NCBI RefSeq assembly: GCF_034067285.1
Contig: NZ_CP139286.1
Coordinates: forward strand, 2,604,001-2,668,000
Source of the DNA: Acinetobacter pittii
GTDB taxonomy: Bacteria > Pseudomonadota > Gammaproteobacteria > Pseudomonadales > Moraxellaceae
Reading direction: 5' to 3'
Length of the DNA stretch: 64,000 nucleotides
The notes beneath the pieces were generated by a model that was not told the origin of the DNA, did not search any database, and was given only the letters and a program-made list of their open reading frames with translations. The position numbers were made by a program, and so were the translations under genes. Below are positions 8,915 through 18,151 of the stretch, one piece after another (positions within the stretch are counted from its first letter, which is position 1; each line of letters opens with the position of its first letter).

Positions 8915-10750
8915 TTATTGTTGATGTAAATATTTGGCAACTGTTTTGGCTTTGTTTGCATCACTCCACCAATATTCTATCCCAGAAGAAAGTGCTGGTT
9001 TAACTTTAGGTTGTTGATACATATTCCAATAAGCATACCAGTTTTCACCTTTACCATAGGTCGGAATTTGATAATAACCAGCTCTAAGCAACCGATCGAG
9101 AATGCGAGTATAAATAATCTGTTGTTCACGGCTTTTACTTGCAACAAGTTTAGAAATCACTTGATCAATTACGGGATTGCGAATACCTGCATAATTATAA
9201 TTTCCATCCTGCGCTGCGGCTACACTTCCCCAAAACTGAGTTTGTTCATTGCCTGGGTTGAGAGATTGCGGCAGATTCATTGTGGTCATGTCAAAATCGT
9301 AACGACGAGTTCTTTCTAAATATTGCGGAGCATCGACCTGACGCAAATTAACTGCAATACCTAACTTTTTTAGGTTACGAATAAAAGGTAGAAGTGTTCG
9401 TTGTTTACCATCTTGCTGAATTAAAAATTCAAGCTGAACTTTTTTTCCTTCTGGCATAAATAGTTGCCCTTCTTTAACTTTATAGCCAGCTTGTATCAAT
9501 AATTGCCGGGCAGTTAACAAATTCTGACGGTTGAAGCCACTCGCATCCGACACTGGATATTTCCAGTCTGCTAAAACACCTTGTTGCATGAGCGGAGATA
9601 ACTTAGGCAATAACCGTTTTAACAACTCTAATTCAGTTTTTGAAGGTCGACCCGTTGCTGCTAATTCACTATTTTCAAAATAACTTTGAAGACGTTGATA
9701 TTGTCCATAAAACAAGGCTTTATTCTGCCATTCAAAGTCATAGGCATAGGTTAAGGCTTGTCTAAAACGGATATCATTTAAAGGTTTTCGTCTGGTATTA
9801 AAAACATAACTTTCAGTGGCAATCGGGTTGTGGTGACGAAATTTATATTGAGTAACCAGTCCTGCTTTTACGGCTGGAAAACGGTAATCTGTTACCCATT
9901 TTTTAGGATTAGTTTCTTCATGCAAAGTGTATTGCCCAGATTTAAATCCTTCAAAAGCAATATCCCAATTTCGATAATACACATATTTTAATCGGTCAAA
10001 ATTATAACGCCCCTTGTTAATAGGCAAATCTTTTGCCCAATAATTTGGGTTTCTTTTATAACTAATGCTTCTACCGGCATCAACTCGTTCAACTACATAT
10101 GGCCCCGAACCAATAATCGGTTGTAGGGTAATTCGGCTAAAATCTCTTGTTTGCCAATCTGCTTTTGAATAAATCGGTAAGGTTGCTAAAATGAATGGCA
10201 TTTTAGGATTATGGGTAGACTTAAAACTAAACTTTACCTGATGGATGTTTATTACTTCTGTTTTTGCCAAATCAGCAAGATACATCTGTAAACCTAAATT
10301 GGACTTCGTCTGATAGGCATCAAAGCTAAATTTAACATCTGCCGCAGTGACTGGCTGTCCATTACTAAAACGAGCCTTAGGGTTTAAATAGAAAGTAACA
10401 GACTGCGTTTTTTCTGGGTCATAACTCACTTTCTCAGCTAAAAGTGGATATAAAACTCCGACCTCATCTAGCGACTGGGTCATTAAAGTATCAAAAAGAT
10501 AATTAACGCCCTCTGTAGCATTCCCCTTACCATTCATACTATTGAGGTTATCAAAAGTTCCTTGGGCTGCCTGACTTAACAAACCACCTTTCGGAGCGTT
10601 AGGGTTTGCATATGGCATAGCCATCATTCCCAAATATTTAGGCTTGGAATGAATCGCTATATATGAGGTGGTTTGCTGTGCAGAAAAAACTGCATGCGAA
10701 ATGACACTGAGCCCGACTAGCAGGCTCAGTTGAAAAGATGATTTATGCAT
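8915..10750 (-). CDS. yejA: Periplasmic peptide-binding protein (YejA-like)
   Basis: Solute-binding protein of the SBP_bac_5 family (cluster C), 611 aa. A Sec signal peptide (about 1-23, ending FSA) is followed by the family hallmark VTFYLNPKARFSNGQPVTAADVKFSFDAY. IIGSGPYVV and FNTRRKPLNDIRFRQALTYAYDFEW are also typical. It should deliver peptides, peptide-nucleotide antibiotics or muropeptides to YejBEF. The start codon is only 15 bp downstream of the mltD stop with no terminator between, and the ribosome binding site is weak, so it may be read from the mltD transcript. P. aeruginosa has two such binding proteins at the equivalent locus (from memory); only one is present here. Confidence 0.9.
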   Translation of the reverse strand: MHKSSFQLSLLVGLSVISHAVFSAQQTTSYIAIHSKPKYLGMMAMPYANPNAPKGGLLSQAAQGTFDNLNSMNGKGNATEGVNYLFDTLMTQSLDEVGVLYPLLAEKVSYDPEKTQSVTFYLNPKARFSNGQPVTAADVKFSFDAYQTKSNLGLQMYLADLAKTEVINIHQVKFSFKSTHNPKMPFILATLPIYSKADWQTRDFSRITLQPIIGSGPYVVERVDAGRSISYKRNPNYWAKDLPINKGRYNFDRLKYVYYRNWDIAFEGFKSGQYTLHEETNPKKWVTDYRFPAVKAGLVTQYKFRHHNPIATESYVFNTRRKPLNDIRFRQALTYAYDFEWQNKALFYGQYQRLQSYFENSELAATGRPSKTELELLKRLLPKLSPLMQQGVLADWKYPVSDASGFNRQNLLTARQLLIQAGYKVKEGQLFMPEGKKVQLEFLIQQDGKQRTLLPFIRNLKKLGIAVNLRQVDAPQYLERTRRYDFDMTTMNLPQSLNPGNEQTQFWGSVAAAQDGNYNYAGIRNPVIDQVISKLVASKSREQQIIYTRILDRLLRAGYYQIPTYGKGENWYAYWNMYQQPKVKPALSSGIEYWWSDANKAKTVAKYLHQQ

Positions 10751-10765
10751 AAGTTGCTAATTATT

Positions 10766-13700
10766 TTATAAATTAGGCACTTTAATTACATCACCAATGC
10801 GAAGCTGAGTAGAAGGCGTTAGATTATTCAGCTCAGCCAAGAAATTGGTTTCTAAACCATATTTACTTGCGAGGCCAATTAACGTATCCCCGCGCTTCAC
10901 TTTGTATTCCACCACAGTTTTTGGAATCACAATATTCTGGCCGCGCTGTAAGTTAGCACTTGCTTTTAATGCATTCATTTCAGCAAGTTCACGCACTGAA
11001 ATACCCGCACGACTCGCAATACTATTTAAAGACTCACCAGATTTAACAGTATATCTTTCAGTATTTTTACCCGCCGCAACTGCTTTAGTTGAAGTCTTGG
11101 TATCTACTTTAGCTGATTCTACTGTAGGTACATCACCTGTTAGCTTTAAACGTTGCCCTACACGAACGCTACTGGTACGTGAAAGACCATTTAATGAAGC
11201 AAGGTAGTCCAACTGTAAGTGATAACGGTTAGCGATATTACCTAAGCTATCACCAGACTTAACCGTATAAGTTTCTGGTGTTTCTTCTTTGGTATTTTTA
11301 GAAGCTTTGCTTGGTTCTTCTTCTTCCACTGTACCTGTGAGTTTTAAGCGTTGACCAGCGCGTAAGCCAGCCGTACGAGACAAACCATTTAAGTCAGCCA
11401 AATAGCTAGTTTGCAAATTATATTTACTCGCAATCGCATTTAAGCTATCGCCAGACTGTACAACGTATTGTTCAGGAACACTTAAGCCTGCTGGTACTTT
11501 TAACGTTTGACCAAGCTGTACATGGCTATTTGCTTTTAAGTTATTTAACTCGGCTAACTCAGCTAGGCTAATTTTTGATTTGGTTGCAATACTCGATAAA
11601 GTATCACCACGTTGTACTTTATAGCCTTCTGTTTTATAAGAAATATTTGCTGACGCTTTCTCAGTTTTAGTAGAGGTCTTAGTTTCAGCTACTTCATCTA
11701 CAGTAATATCTTGTGTAGGCACATTAATTTTTTGGCCGACCAACAAATTACTACCTGCTGTTAAACCTGGGGTTAACTCAGCAAGTTCCTGATTCGAGAG
11801 CGCATAACGATCTGCAATTAATTTCAGGTATTCACCACGCTTCACAGTATAGCTCTTAGTTGCTATACGTTTTGCACTTGCCTGAACTGCTTTTGGCTCG
11901 GCTTTAGTACTTGAGCGGCTATTTTTTGGTTCTTTTAACTGTAGTTTTTGCCCTACAAATAAGCCATCTGTCACTGATAAATCGTTATATTCAGCCAATT
12001 GTCTTACTGACAAATTAAACTGGTTTGCGACACCACTTAAGCTATCGTTAGCCTGAACCACATATACATCAGGTTTAGCTGTGCTTTTCGAAGTCGTTTG
12101 AGTTTCTTGCGGCTTAGCGTCATAAAGATAAAGCGTTGAACCAACATATAACGTTTTTTCAGGGTCAATCTGGTTCCACTTCGCAACATCGCGCCAGTTT
12201 ACGCCGTTTTTCATCGCGATAACGGCTAAAGTATCACCCGGTAAAACTGTATAGGTACTACGTTTACCTTTAGGCTGCACAACCACTACATCTGTATCAG
12301 TTTTAATGTAAGGCTTATCTTTATTGCGCTGGCCATCTTCAGAGTTAGCTACAGTCACGTCTTCAGCTAAAGTTTTTGGATATGCGAAACCTTTACTTAC
12401 TTCTTTACCTTGTTGCTCTGCAACCGATTGACTCGTTTGAATCGCAGTTAACTTAATTTTGCCGTCATAAGGATCAACAATTTCCGTTCCTTGTGGGGCA
12501 AGAGCTTTCAACTCAGCAACCACCTGATCTTTTTCAGCCTGTGTTGGTTGTGGCTCTAAAGCTTGCTGAACTGTTTCTTTCTCACCTTCAGCTCGAACTG
12601 CCGCTAAAATCTTCTCACGCTCTGCAGCCGAGATTGGTGGCTCCGTCTTCACTTGCTTAATGTTTGCCGCTGGTGTCACAGCGACAGGAATACGTGGAGC
12701 ACTCGGTACATCAGCTGAAGCTGCAAACGCGGCTAAAGCATCAGACCCGCGAGGTGTTGAAGTTTTTACTGTGCTAGAGCTACTTGTTGTTTTAGTAGGT
12801 GTTGACGGTTTAACTGGTTGAACCTGATTTGCAGGTGTTGTCTTAATTGTTACCGAGGTTGAAGCACTTACATCTGGCTTAGATGGTGAAGTCACATTTG
12901 CCCACCAACCTGAACCGCCACCCGATTTAAGACGTTTTAATTTATTGTCAATTGAAGGACTTAAATCTGCTGGAATCAAGATACGCATTGGACTTGCAGG
13001 GTCTACCATTTCACCACGATATCCCGGGTTTAATGCATAGAGTTCCGAACGGCTTAATCCAGCTACAGAAGCAATTTCGCTTAAAGATAAAGGTGCAGAT
13101 AAAGTCACTTCACGGAAATGGGGTCTATTTGCAATTGGTGGTAAAGAAATACCGTAAGCTTTTGGGTTTTTAATAATTTGGGCAACAGCCAAGAAACGTG
13201 GAACATAGTTCATGGTTTCTTGAGGTAATTTTAATGACCAATAATCTGTTGGTAGGCCAGCTGCCTGATTTCGGTTAATCGCCTGTTGAATACGTCCAGG
13301 ACCTGCGTTATAGGCTGCTAAAGCGAGTTCCCAAGAGCCGAATTGGTTATATAAGCTTCCTAAAAACTCATACGCTGCACGGGTCGACTCAACAACATCT
13401 CGACGCCCGTCATACGTACCTGTTTGCTTTAAGCCATAAATACGACCAGTACTCGGAATAAACTGCCATAGACCTGCTGCAGCTGCACTACTTGTTGCAG
13501 CTGGGTCATATGAACTTTCAATTACAGGTAATAATGCAAGTTCTGTCGGCAATCCGCGGCGTTCAGCTTCTTTAACTGTATGATACAAATAACGACTTGC
13601 GCGAGCACTTAATCGATCAAGGTAAGGCTGACGAGAAATAAACCAACTACGCTGAGCTTCAATACGTGAATCCCAATGGTTCAGATCCATTTTGAAACCC

Positions 13701-13984
13701 ACAGACATACGCTTCCAGACATCACCGTGCTTTAAAATAAGCAGACGGTCACCCTCTACAGCACGCATATCAGTTGCTGAAAGTAAGTCTTCCAACGAAT
13801 CAAGACTACTCGCATCTAAATAACCTGCACCACTGACCTGTTTTGATTTTGAGGTTTTTGCAGATTGCGGAGTCGATGAACAGCCTGTTGTAATACCCAA
13901 CGCAGCTAACGCAGAGCTAAGTACGGTAATTTTGAACAATGATGCTGCAGATGGCTGCCACACAAATGTGGTTGGTTTATACAT
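10766..13984 (-). CDS. mltD: Membrane-bound lytic murein transglycosylase D with many LysM domains
   Basis: Lipoprotein transglycosylase that cleaves peptidoglycan to anhydro-muropeptides, 1072 aa. The start at 13984 is chosen because GGAAG precedes it and it gives a lipoprotein signal ending ITTGC; an in-frame upstream start lacks a signal. The SLT catalytic domain holds LLPVIESSYDP (catalytic Glu), AGLWQFIPSTGR, and YNAGPGRIQQAI. A degenerate LysM-like segment precedes a Ser/Thr/Pro/Lys-rich linker, then eight clear LysM repeats (for example YTVKSGDSLGNIA) run to the C-terminus. E. coli MltD is much shorter, with two LysM repeats. It is upstream of, and nearly touching, the yejABEF importer. 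Confidence 0.94.
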   Translation of the reverse strand: MYKPTTFVWQPSAASLFKITVLSSALAALGITTGCSSTPQSAKTSKSKQVSGAGYLDASSLDSLEDLLSATDMRAVEGDRLLILKHGDVWKRMSVGFKMDLNHWDSRIEAQRSWFISRQPYLDRLSARASRYLYHTVKEAERRGLPTELALLPVIESSYDPAATSSAAAAGLWQFIPSTGRIYGLKQTGTYDGRRDVVESTRAAYEFLGSLYNQFGSWELALAAYNAGPGRIQQAINRNQAAGLPTDYWSLKLPQETMNYVPRFLAVAQIIKNPKAYGISLPPIANRPHFREVTLSAPLSLSEIASVAGLSRSELYALNPGYRGEMVDPASPMRILIPADLSPSIDNKLKRLKSGGGSGWWANVTSPSKPDVSASTSVTIKTTPANQVQPVKPSTPTKTTSSSSTVKTSTPRGSDALAAFAASADVPSAPRIPVAVTPAANIKQVKTEPPISAAEREKILAAVRAEGEKETVQQALEPQPTQAEKDQVVAELKALAPQGTEIVDPYDGKIKLTAIQTSQSVAEQQGKEVSKGFAYPKTLAEDVTVANSEDGQRNKDKPYIKTDTDVVVVQPKGKRSTYTVLPGDTLAVIAMKNGVNWRDVAKWNQIDPEKTLYVGSTLYLYDAKPQETQTTSKSTAKPDVYVVQANDSLSGVANQFNLSVRQLAEYNDLSVTDGLFVGQKLQLKEPKNSRSSTKAEPKAVQASAKRIATKSYTVKRGEYLKLIADRYALSNQELAELTPGLTAGSNLLVGQKINVPTQDITVDEVAETKTSTKTEKASANISYKTEGYKVQRGDTLSSIATKSKISLAELAELNNLKANSHVQLGQTLKVPAGLSVPEQYVVQSGDSLNAIASKYNLQTSYLADLNGLSRTAGLRAGQRLKLTGTVEEEEPSKASKNTKEETPETYTVKSGDSLGNIANRYHLQLDYLASLNGLSRTSSVRVGQRLKLTGDVPTVESAKVDTKTSTKAVAAGKNTERYTVKSGESLNSIASRAGISVRELAEMNALKASANLQRGQNIVIPKTVVEYKVKRGDTLIGLASKYGLETNFLAELNNLTPSTQLRIGDVIKVPNL

Positions 13985-14217
13985 AAAAACTTCCAAACAA
14001 CTCGCGTAATATTTTTTTGGGGTCTGCCCACAAACCCTGGGTCTTCGATGCCATTGTAGTAAAGCATGCAAGATAGACAAGGCAATAATTTAATGTCATT
14101 TGCATGGAAATGTTACAAGAAATTAAAAAAACCTTGCTTTGATACGATGGAACCGAACTTTTTGCGTATACAATACACCATATTCAGTTCTTTTTCTTTT
14201 AGTTTAGGTTTCGATTT

Positions 14218-15597
14218 ATGTCTCAAACAATCACACTGTATGTTGATGGTGCATGTCGTGGCAATCCGGGTTTAGGTGGTTGGGGCGCATATGTCATTAC
14301 TGAGCAGGGTGAACATAAATTATTTGGTGGTGAGCCTAATACGACCAATAACCGTATGGAACTCACTGCTGCCATTGAAGGTGTTTCATTTTGCCCAGCC
14401 GATGCTCACTTAATTATCTGGACAGATTCAAATTATGTGAAGCAAGGTATTACTGAGTGGATTCATGGCTGGAAAAAGAAAAACTGGAAAGATGTAAAAA
14501 ATCCTGACCTTTGGCAGAAATTAGATGCTGTCTGTGCAGGTAGAAATATAGAGTGGAACTGGATTAAAGGCCATGCAGGACATCCGGGCAATGAAATGGC
14601 AGACCAGTTAGCTAATTTAGGTGCAGACAAAACTGCTAAAGAACTCAAGCAACCACAGTCTGCCACTGTACCGCAAGATATAAAAAAGCCTGAACAGGAC
14701 TGGTTACTAGACGACCCTTTCGGATTTGATCTGGCAGAAGTAACTGAAGAGGAAAATATTCACCTTGAGGCAGTTGAAGAAGTTGAGATGATTATTGAAG
14801 ATGAAGAAGTTATCGAAGTTGAAACTACTGAACAAGAAAGTAAGCAGATAAGCAAAAACATTCATCCTCAAATTGTTGTGACCGAAGCCAAATTAAAATT
14901 ACAAGGTCCTCGCCAACTGATTCTCGATACAGAAACCACTGGTTTTTATTTCCAAGATGGTGACCGTATTATCGAGGTGGGCGCGATTGAGATGATTAAC
15001 CGTAAGCTTACCGGTAGCTCAATTCATATTTATATTAACCCACAAAAACCAGTGGGAGATTCAGAAAACGTCCATGGGATCAGTGATGATTTCTTAAAAG
15101 ATAAACCGCTCTATGCGGATATTGCAGACACCTTGTTTGATTATCTCAAAGGTGCAGAGATTATTGCCCATAACGCAACCTTCGATATGAACTTCCTTGA
15201 TATGGAGTTTAAACGCGCAGGACTTCCTGCGCTTTCTGAAGTGTGTGAGGTAACGGATACTTTAGCTTTAGCGAAGAACAAACATCCCGGGCAAAAAAAC
15301 TCTCTTGATGCACTCGTAAGACGTTATGAAATTCCGGCACGTGACCGTACTTTCCACGGTGCATTACTCGATGCTGAAATTCTTGCTGATGTTTATTTAG
15401 CAATGACTGGTGGTCAGGTTTCTTTTGATATAGATGCCTTATCTCAGAGTGAAAATAGCCAGCAAACAACCAATAGAAGTAGAGTTCAAATTGACCTCCC
15501 TGTAATTTACCCTTCTGAGGAAGAGTTAAATACACATGAGACTTGGGTCAAAGAATATGAGGAAAAACACGGAGAACCTTGCCTTTTTGCAAAATAA
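14218..15597 (+). CDS. rnhA-dnaQ: Fused ribonuclease HI - DNA polymerase III epsilon (proofreading) subunit
   Basis: One 459-aa frame carries two enzymes. Residues about 1-150 are RNase HI: YVDGACRGNPG, NRMELTAAIEG, IWTDSNYVKQG and NEMADQLA supply the D-E-D-D active site. An acidic Glu/Val-rich linker follows (about 165-225). Residues about 235-400 are a DnaQ-type 3'-5' exonuclease with ExoI LDTETTG, ExoII HNATFDMNFLD and ExoIII HGALLDAEILAD. GGQVSFDID after ExoIII sits where Gram-negative epsilon carries a clamp-binding QxSxxF-type motif. In E. coli rnhA and dnaQ are separate divergent neighbours. From memory, the fusion is known in Acinetobacter. Confidence 0.95.
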   Translation: MSQTITLYVDGACRGNPGLGGWGAYVITEQGEHKLFGGEPNTTNNRMELTAAIEGVSFCPADAHLIIWTDSNYVKQGITEWIHGWKKKNWKDVKNPDLWQKLDAVCAGRNIEWNWIKGHAGHPGNEMADQLANLGADKTAKELKQPQSATVPQDIKKPEQDWLLDDPFGFDLAEVTEEENIHLEAVEEVEMIIEDEEVIEVETTEQESKQISKNIHPQIVVTEAKLKLQGPRQLILDTETTGFYFQDGDRIIEVGAIEMINRKLTGSSIHIYINPQKPVGDSENVHGISDDFLKDKPLYADIADTLFDYLKGAEIIAHNATFDMNFLDMEFKRAGLPALSEVCEVTDTLALAKNKHPGQKNSLDALVRRYEIPARDRTFHGALLDAEILADVYLAMTGGQVSFDIDALSQSENSQQTTNRSRVQIDLPVIYPSEEELNTHETWVKEYEEKHGEPCLFAK

Positions 15598-15727
15598 ATT
15601 TTTGATTCTTTAGTGTTTTTAGCTTTTCCCCTTTGCAAGTTAAGTTATATTAGTCGCATAGATTTTTAGCTCAATTTAATGAGCACTACGAATATAACAA
15701 TTGATTTTTTTGCAAAGGGGAACGTTT

Positions 15728-17371
15728 ATGTCTGAGCATACGTCGATTCATTTCGATCCAACAGCCTTACTCATCATTAAACATGAAATTGATCGTTCAA
15801 TAAAACTGGTTGAAGGTGCTGTAAGTACCTTAATTGAAGAACAAACTCTCCCTTTTGGTATTGATGATGCATTAGAACAGTTTAAGCAATGCACTCAAGT
15901 ACTACGCTTAATTGATATCCCCTATCTTGCAAAAATCACTCAATATTCAACTGAGTTGATGCAAAAAATTATTGCGAATCCAGCACAAATTAATACTGAT
16001 GATGTCGTTGCCTTAAGCGAAGGCACGACCATGGTAAAACGTTATATTGAATTTATCTGTTTGCGCGAAATACAAGTTCCACAGTTTCTTCTTACGACCT
16101 TAAATAATTTAGAATTAGCTTTAAATAAACCACTGACTACATCAGGACAGGCTCTTGTTCCCTTACTTGCAGATACTTCGCTCGAACTGCCTTCGCCTGA
16201 AATATTAATTAGTGAAAAAACTCAGTTCATCCATCAACTCTATAAATTATCTCTACATCAATTTTTAAAAAAGACAGCATCAGCTCAGAATTTTCAAGCC
16301 TTTAAACTTATTGCAACCTATTTGCTCAGCATAGCGAACACTCAGCCAAGCCAACAATATTGGCAGCTCGTCAATTATGCTTTTAACCATATTGATGACC
16401 TACCTTTAAATGATTCACGCCTACGTGTACTCATTAATATCGAAAATCAGATTGGTCAGTTCTTAGCAACTCCGGAAACTTTCAAACCCGATTTAGCGGC
16501 ACTTGCTGATATTTTAAGTATTGTCATTGCTCAAGAAGATGAGATTGCCCACCATATTCGCAACCAACTTCATATAGGTGAGGAAACACCAACAGATACT
16601 CAATTACTCGTTTTAAGTCGCCATCTTTTTGGTCCTGACTTTGACACGATGCACACCGTCAGCCAATTAATCTTGGATGAAATGAATAAAGTGCGTAATG
16701 ATATTGAGTACAACTATCAAAATATGTCGTCTGAAAAAGCACAGCAACTCCAAGCGAGCCTTTTACAGCTGGCCTATACCTTTAAACTTCTTAATCTAGA
16801 TGACGCCTCATCTGCACTTTCTCAGCAAGCTACTAGTTTAAGTCAACTTAACATTTTAAGTGATGAGAACTATGCGCAGCAGCTGATGAACAGTATTTTG
16901 TCGGCCATGAACTCAATTGGTATTTTAGTACGTCAATTCACCTCGAATCGTTTACAACTTAATGTGAACAATACGGATATTTCTTTAGATCGTCTTGATG
17001 AAGCACACCAAGCCTTGCTTATTGAGACAAAAAATTTAATTGATTTTATCTGTCAAAGTCTGACTTTGTATGCAAATGATCAAACACAAAATATTGAAGC
17101 AATTGCAGGTTCGTTAAAAGAGTTAGCGGGTGCAGCCGAATTTTTAGGAAGCACGATTCAACAACAAGCTTTACTCCACACTGCTCAATTTGTTCAAGAG
17201 CAACTTGAACAAAAACAGCCTTTTAATACAGACCAAATTCACTGTATTTTTAACGTATTAGCCGGTATTGACATGTTAGTTGACAATTTAAAAAATAAAC
17301 AACCTGTTCTACAATCCATGTTTAATGTAGCATTGTCGAGTAGTCAACAACTTCAAAAAAAGGCAGCTTAA
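15728..17371 (+). CDS. fimL: FimL-like protein (ChpA N-terminal homologue), pilus/cAMP regulation
   Basis: 547-aa cytoplasmic, mainly alpha-helical protein. It shares the general pattern of Pseudomonas FimL and the ChpA N-terminus: degenerate Hpt-like helical bundles without an obvious phospho-accepting histidine. The assignment leans on this pattern, the length (FimL is about 560 aa) and the position immediately before nudC, as in Pseudomonas from memory. The ATG at 15728 follows a strong AAAGGGGA ribosome binding site; the upstream in-frame start at 15701 has none. Family knowledge: FimL links the Pil-Chp chemosensory system with cAMP synthesis and type IV pilus twitching. Its stop overlaps the nudC start (TAATG). 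Confidence 0.75.
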   Translation: MSEHTSIHFDPTALLIIKHEIDRSIKLVEGAVSTLIEEQTLPFGIDDALEQFKQCTQVLRLIDIPYLAKITQYSTELMQKIIANPAQINTDDVVALSEGTTMVKRYIEFICLREIQVPQFLLTTLNNLELALNKPLTTSGQALVPLLADTSLELPSPEILISEKTQFIHQLYKLSLHQFLKKTASAQNFQAFKLIATYLLSIANTQPSQQYWQLVNYAFNHIDDLPLNDSRLRVLINIENQIGQFLATPETFKPDLAALADILSIVIAQEDEIAHHIRNQLHIGEETPTDTQLLVLSRHLFGPDFDTMHTVSQLILDEMNKVRNDIEYNYQNMSSEKAQQLQASLLQLAYTFKLLNLDDASSALSQQATSLSQLNILSDENYAQQLMNSILSAMNSIGILVRQFTSNRLQLNVNNTDISLDRLDEAHQALLIETKNLIDFICQSLTLYANDQTQNIEAIAGSLKELAGAAEFLGSTIQQQALLHTAQFVQEQLEQKQPFNTDQIHCIFNVLAGIDMLVDNLKNKQPVLQSMFNVALSSSQQLQKKAA

Positions 17372-18114
17372 TGTCTGAATTATCACTTGCTTATATTTTC
17401 CATCATCAACAATTACTGGTTGACCAGAACCTTCAATTACCCAAAGTCGAAAAGTTAGCAAGTGATTTACTTTTCACTCATGATGAGCAGGTCATTGCGC
17501 GTGACTTGCTTGCTGAGGAACCTATTCCCGAAGGCTTACAACTTGTCCCAATTCGCCAGCTTATTACCAGTTGGTCGAAAGAACAGTTTTTGCAAGCGAG
17601 CCGAGCTGTTCAATTACTTGAATGGCGACGTAACCATAAATTTTGTAGCCACTGTGGACATCCGACAGAAGTTCATCCAACCGAATATGCGATGGTGTGC
17701 CCTTCTTGTCGCTATCACCAATACCCTCGTGTAAACCCTTGCATTATTACCGTCATTACTCGTGGTGATGATGAAATCTTACTAGCGAAGTCAGTTCACA
17801 ATAAAACCAACATGTATGGTTTGATTGCAGGTTTTGTTGAGGTGGGTGAAACACTTGAAGAAGCAGTACAACGTGAAGCTTTCGAAGAAGTCGGTTTAAA
17901 ACTCAAAAATATTCAATATATGTCAAGTCAGCCTTGGCCATTCCCAAGTAACCTTATGGTAGCTTTTCGGGCAGAATATGAGTCGGGTGAAATTAAGCTT
18001 CAAGAAGAAGAAATTGCAGATGCACAATTCTTCAAAATTGATCAATTACCTGAGATTCCATTTAAAGGAAGTATTGCTCATTCAATGATTATGCAGATTA
18101 CCCAAGCTGGGTAA
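17371..18114 (+). CDS. nudC: NAD(H) pyrophosphatase / RNA decapping Nudix hydrolase
   Basis: 247-aa Nudix enzyme that hydrolyses NADH and removes NAD caps from RNA. A zinc ribbon is visible as CSHCGHPTEVHPTEY plus CPSCRYHQYPR (four Cys). The Nudix box is GFVEVGETLEEAVQREAFEE followed by VGL. SQPWPFPSNLM is the NudC-specific motif. The length matches E. coli NudC (257 aa). It is translationally coupled to fimL by a one-base overlap. Confidence 0.95.
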   Translation: MSELSLAYIFHHQQLLVDQNLQLPKVEKLASDLLFTHDEQVIARDLLAEEPIPEGLQLVPIRQLITSWSKEQFLQASRAVQLLEWRRNHKFCSHCGHPTEVHPTEYAMVCPSCRYHQYPRVNPCIITVITRGDDEILLAKSVHNKTNMYGLIAGFVEVGETLEEAVQREAFEEVGLKLKNIQYMSSQPWPFPSNLMVAFRAEYESGEIKLQEEEIADAQFFKIDQLPEIPFKGSIAHSMIMQITQAG

Positions 18115-18120
18115 TCTGCT

Positions 18121-18151
18121 GTGTTTTAAACGAGACTTTCGTTTAAAACAC
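18121..18151. terminator. Convergent terminator hairpin nudC / esterase
   Basis: Perfect 13-bp inverted repeat, GTGTTTTAAACGA and TCGTTTAAAACAC around a 5-base loop. Its right arm covers the stop codon of the leftward esterase gene, so one hairpin can serve both convergent genes. Confidence 0.65.

Noticed and set aside
9011..9319. Plus-strand frame of 102 codons opposite yejA
   Set aside because: Antisense shadow of yejA without upstream signals or recognisable content.
13985..14080. N-terminal extension of MltD from an upstream in-frame start
   Set aside because: It would bury the lipoprotein signal; the ATG at 13984 has a proper ribosome binding site.
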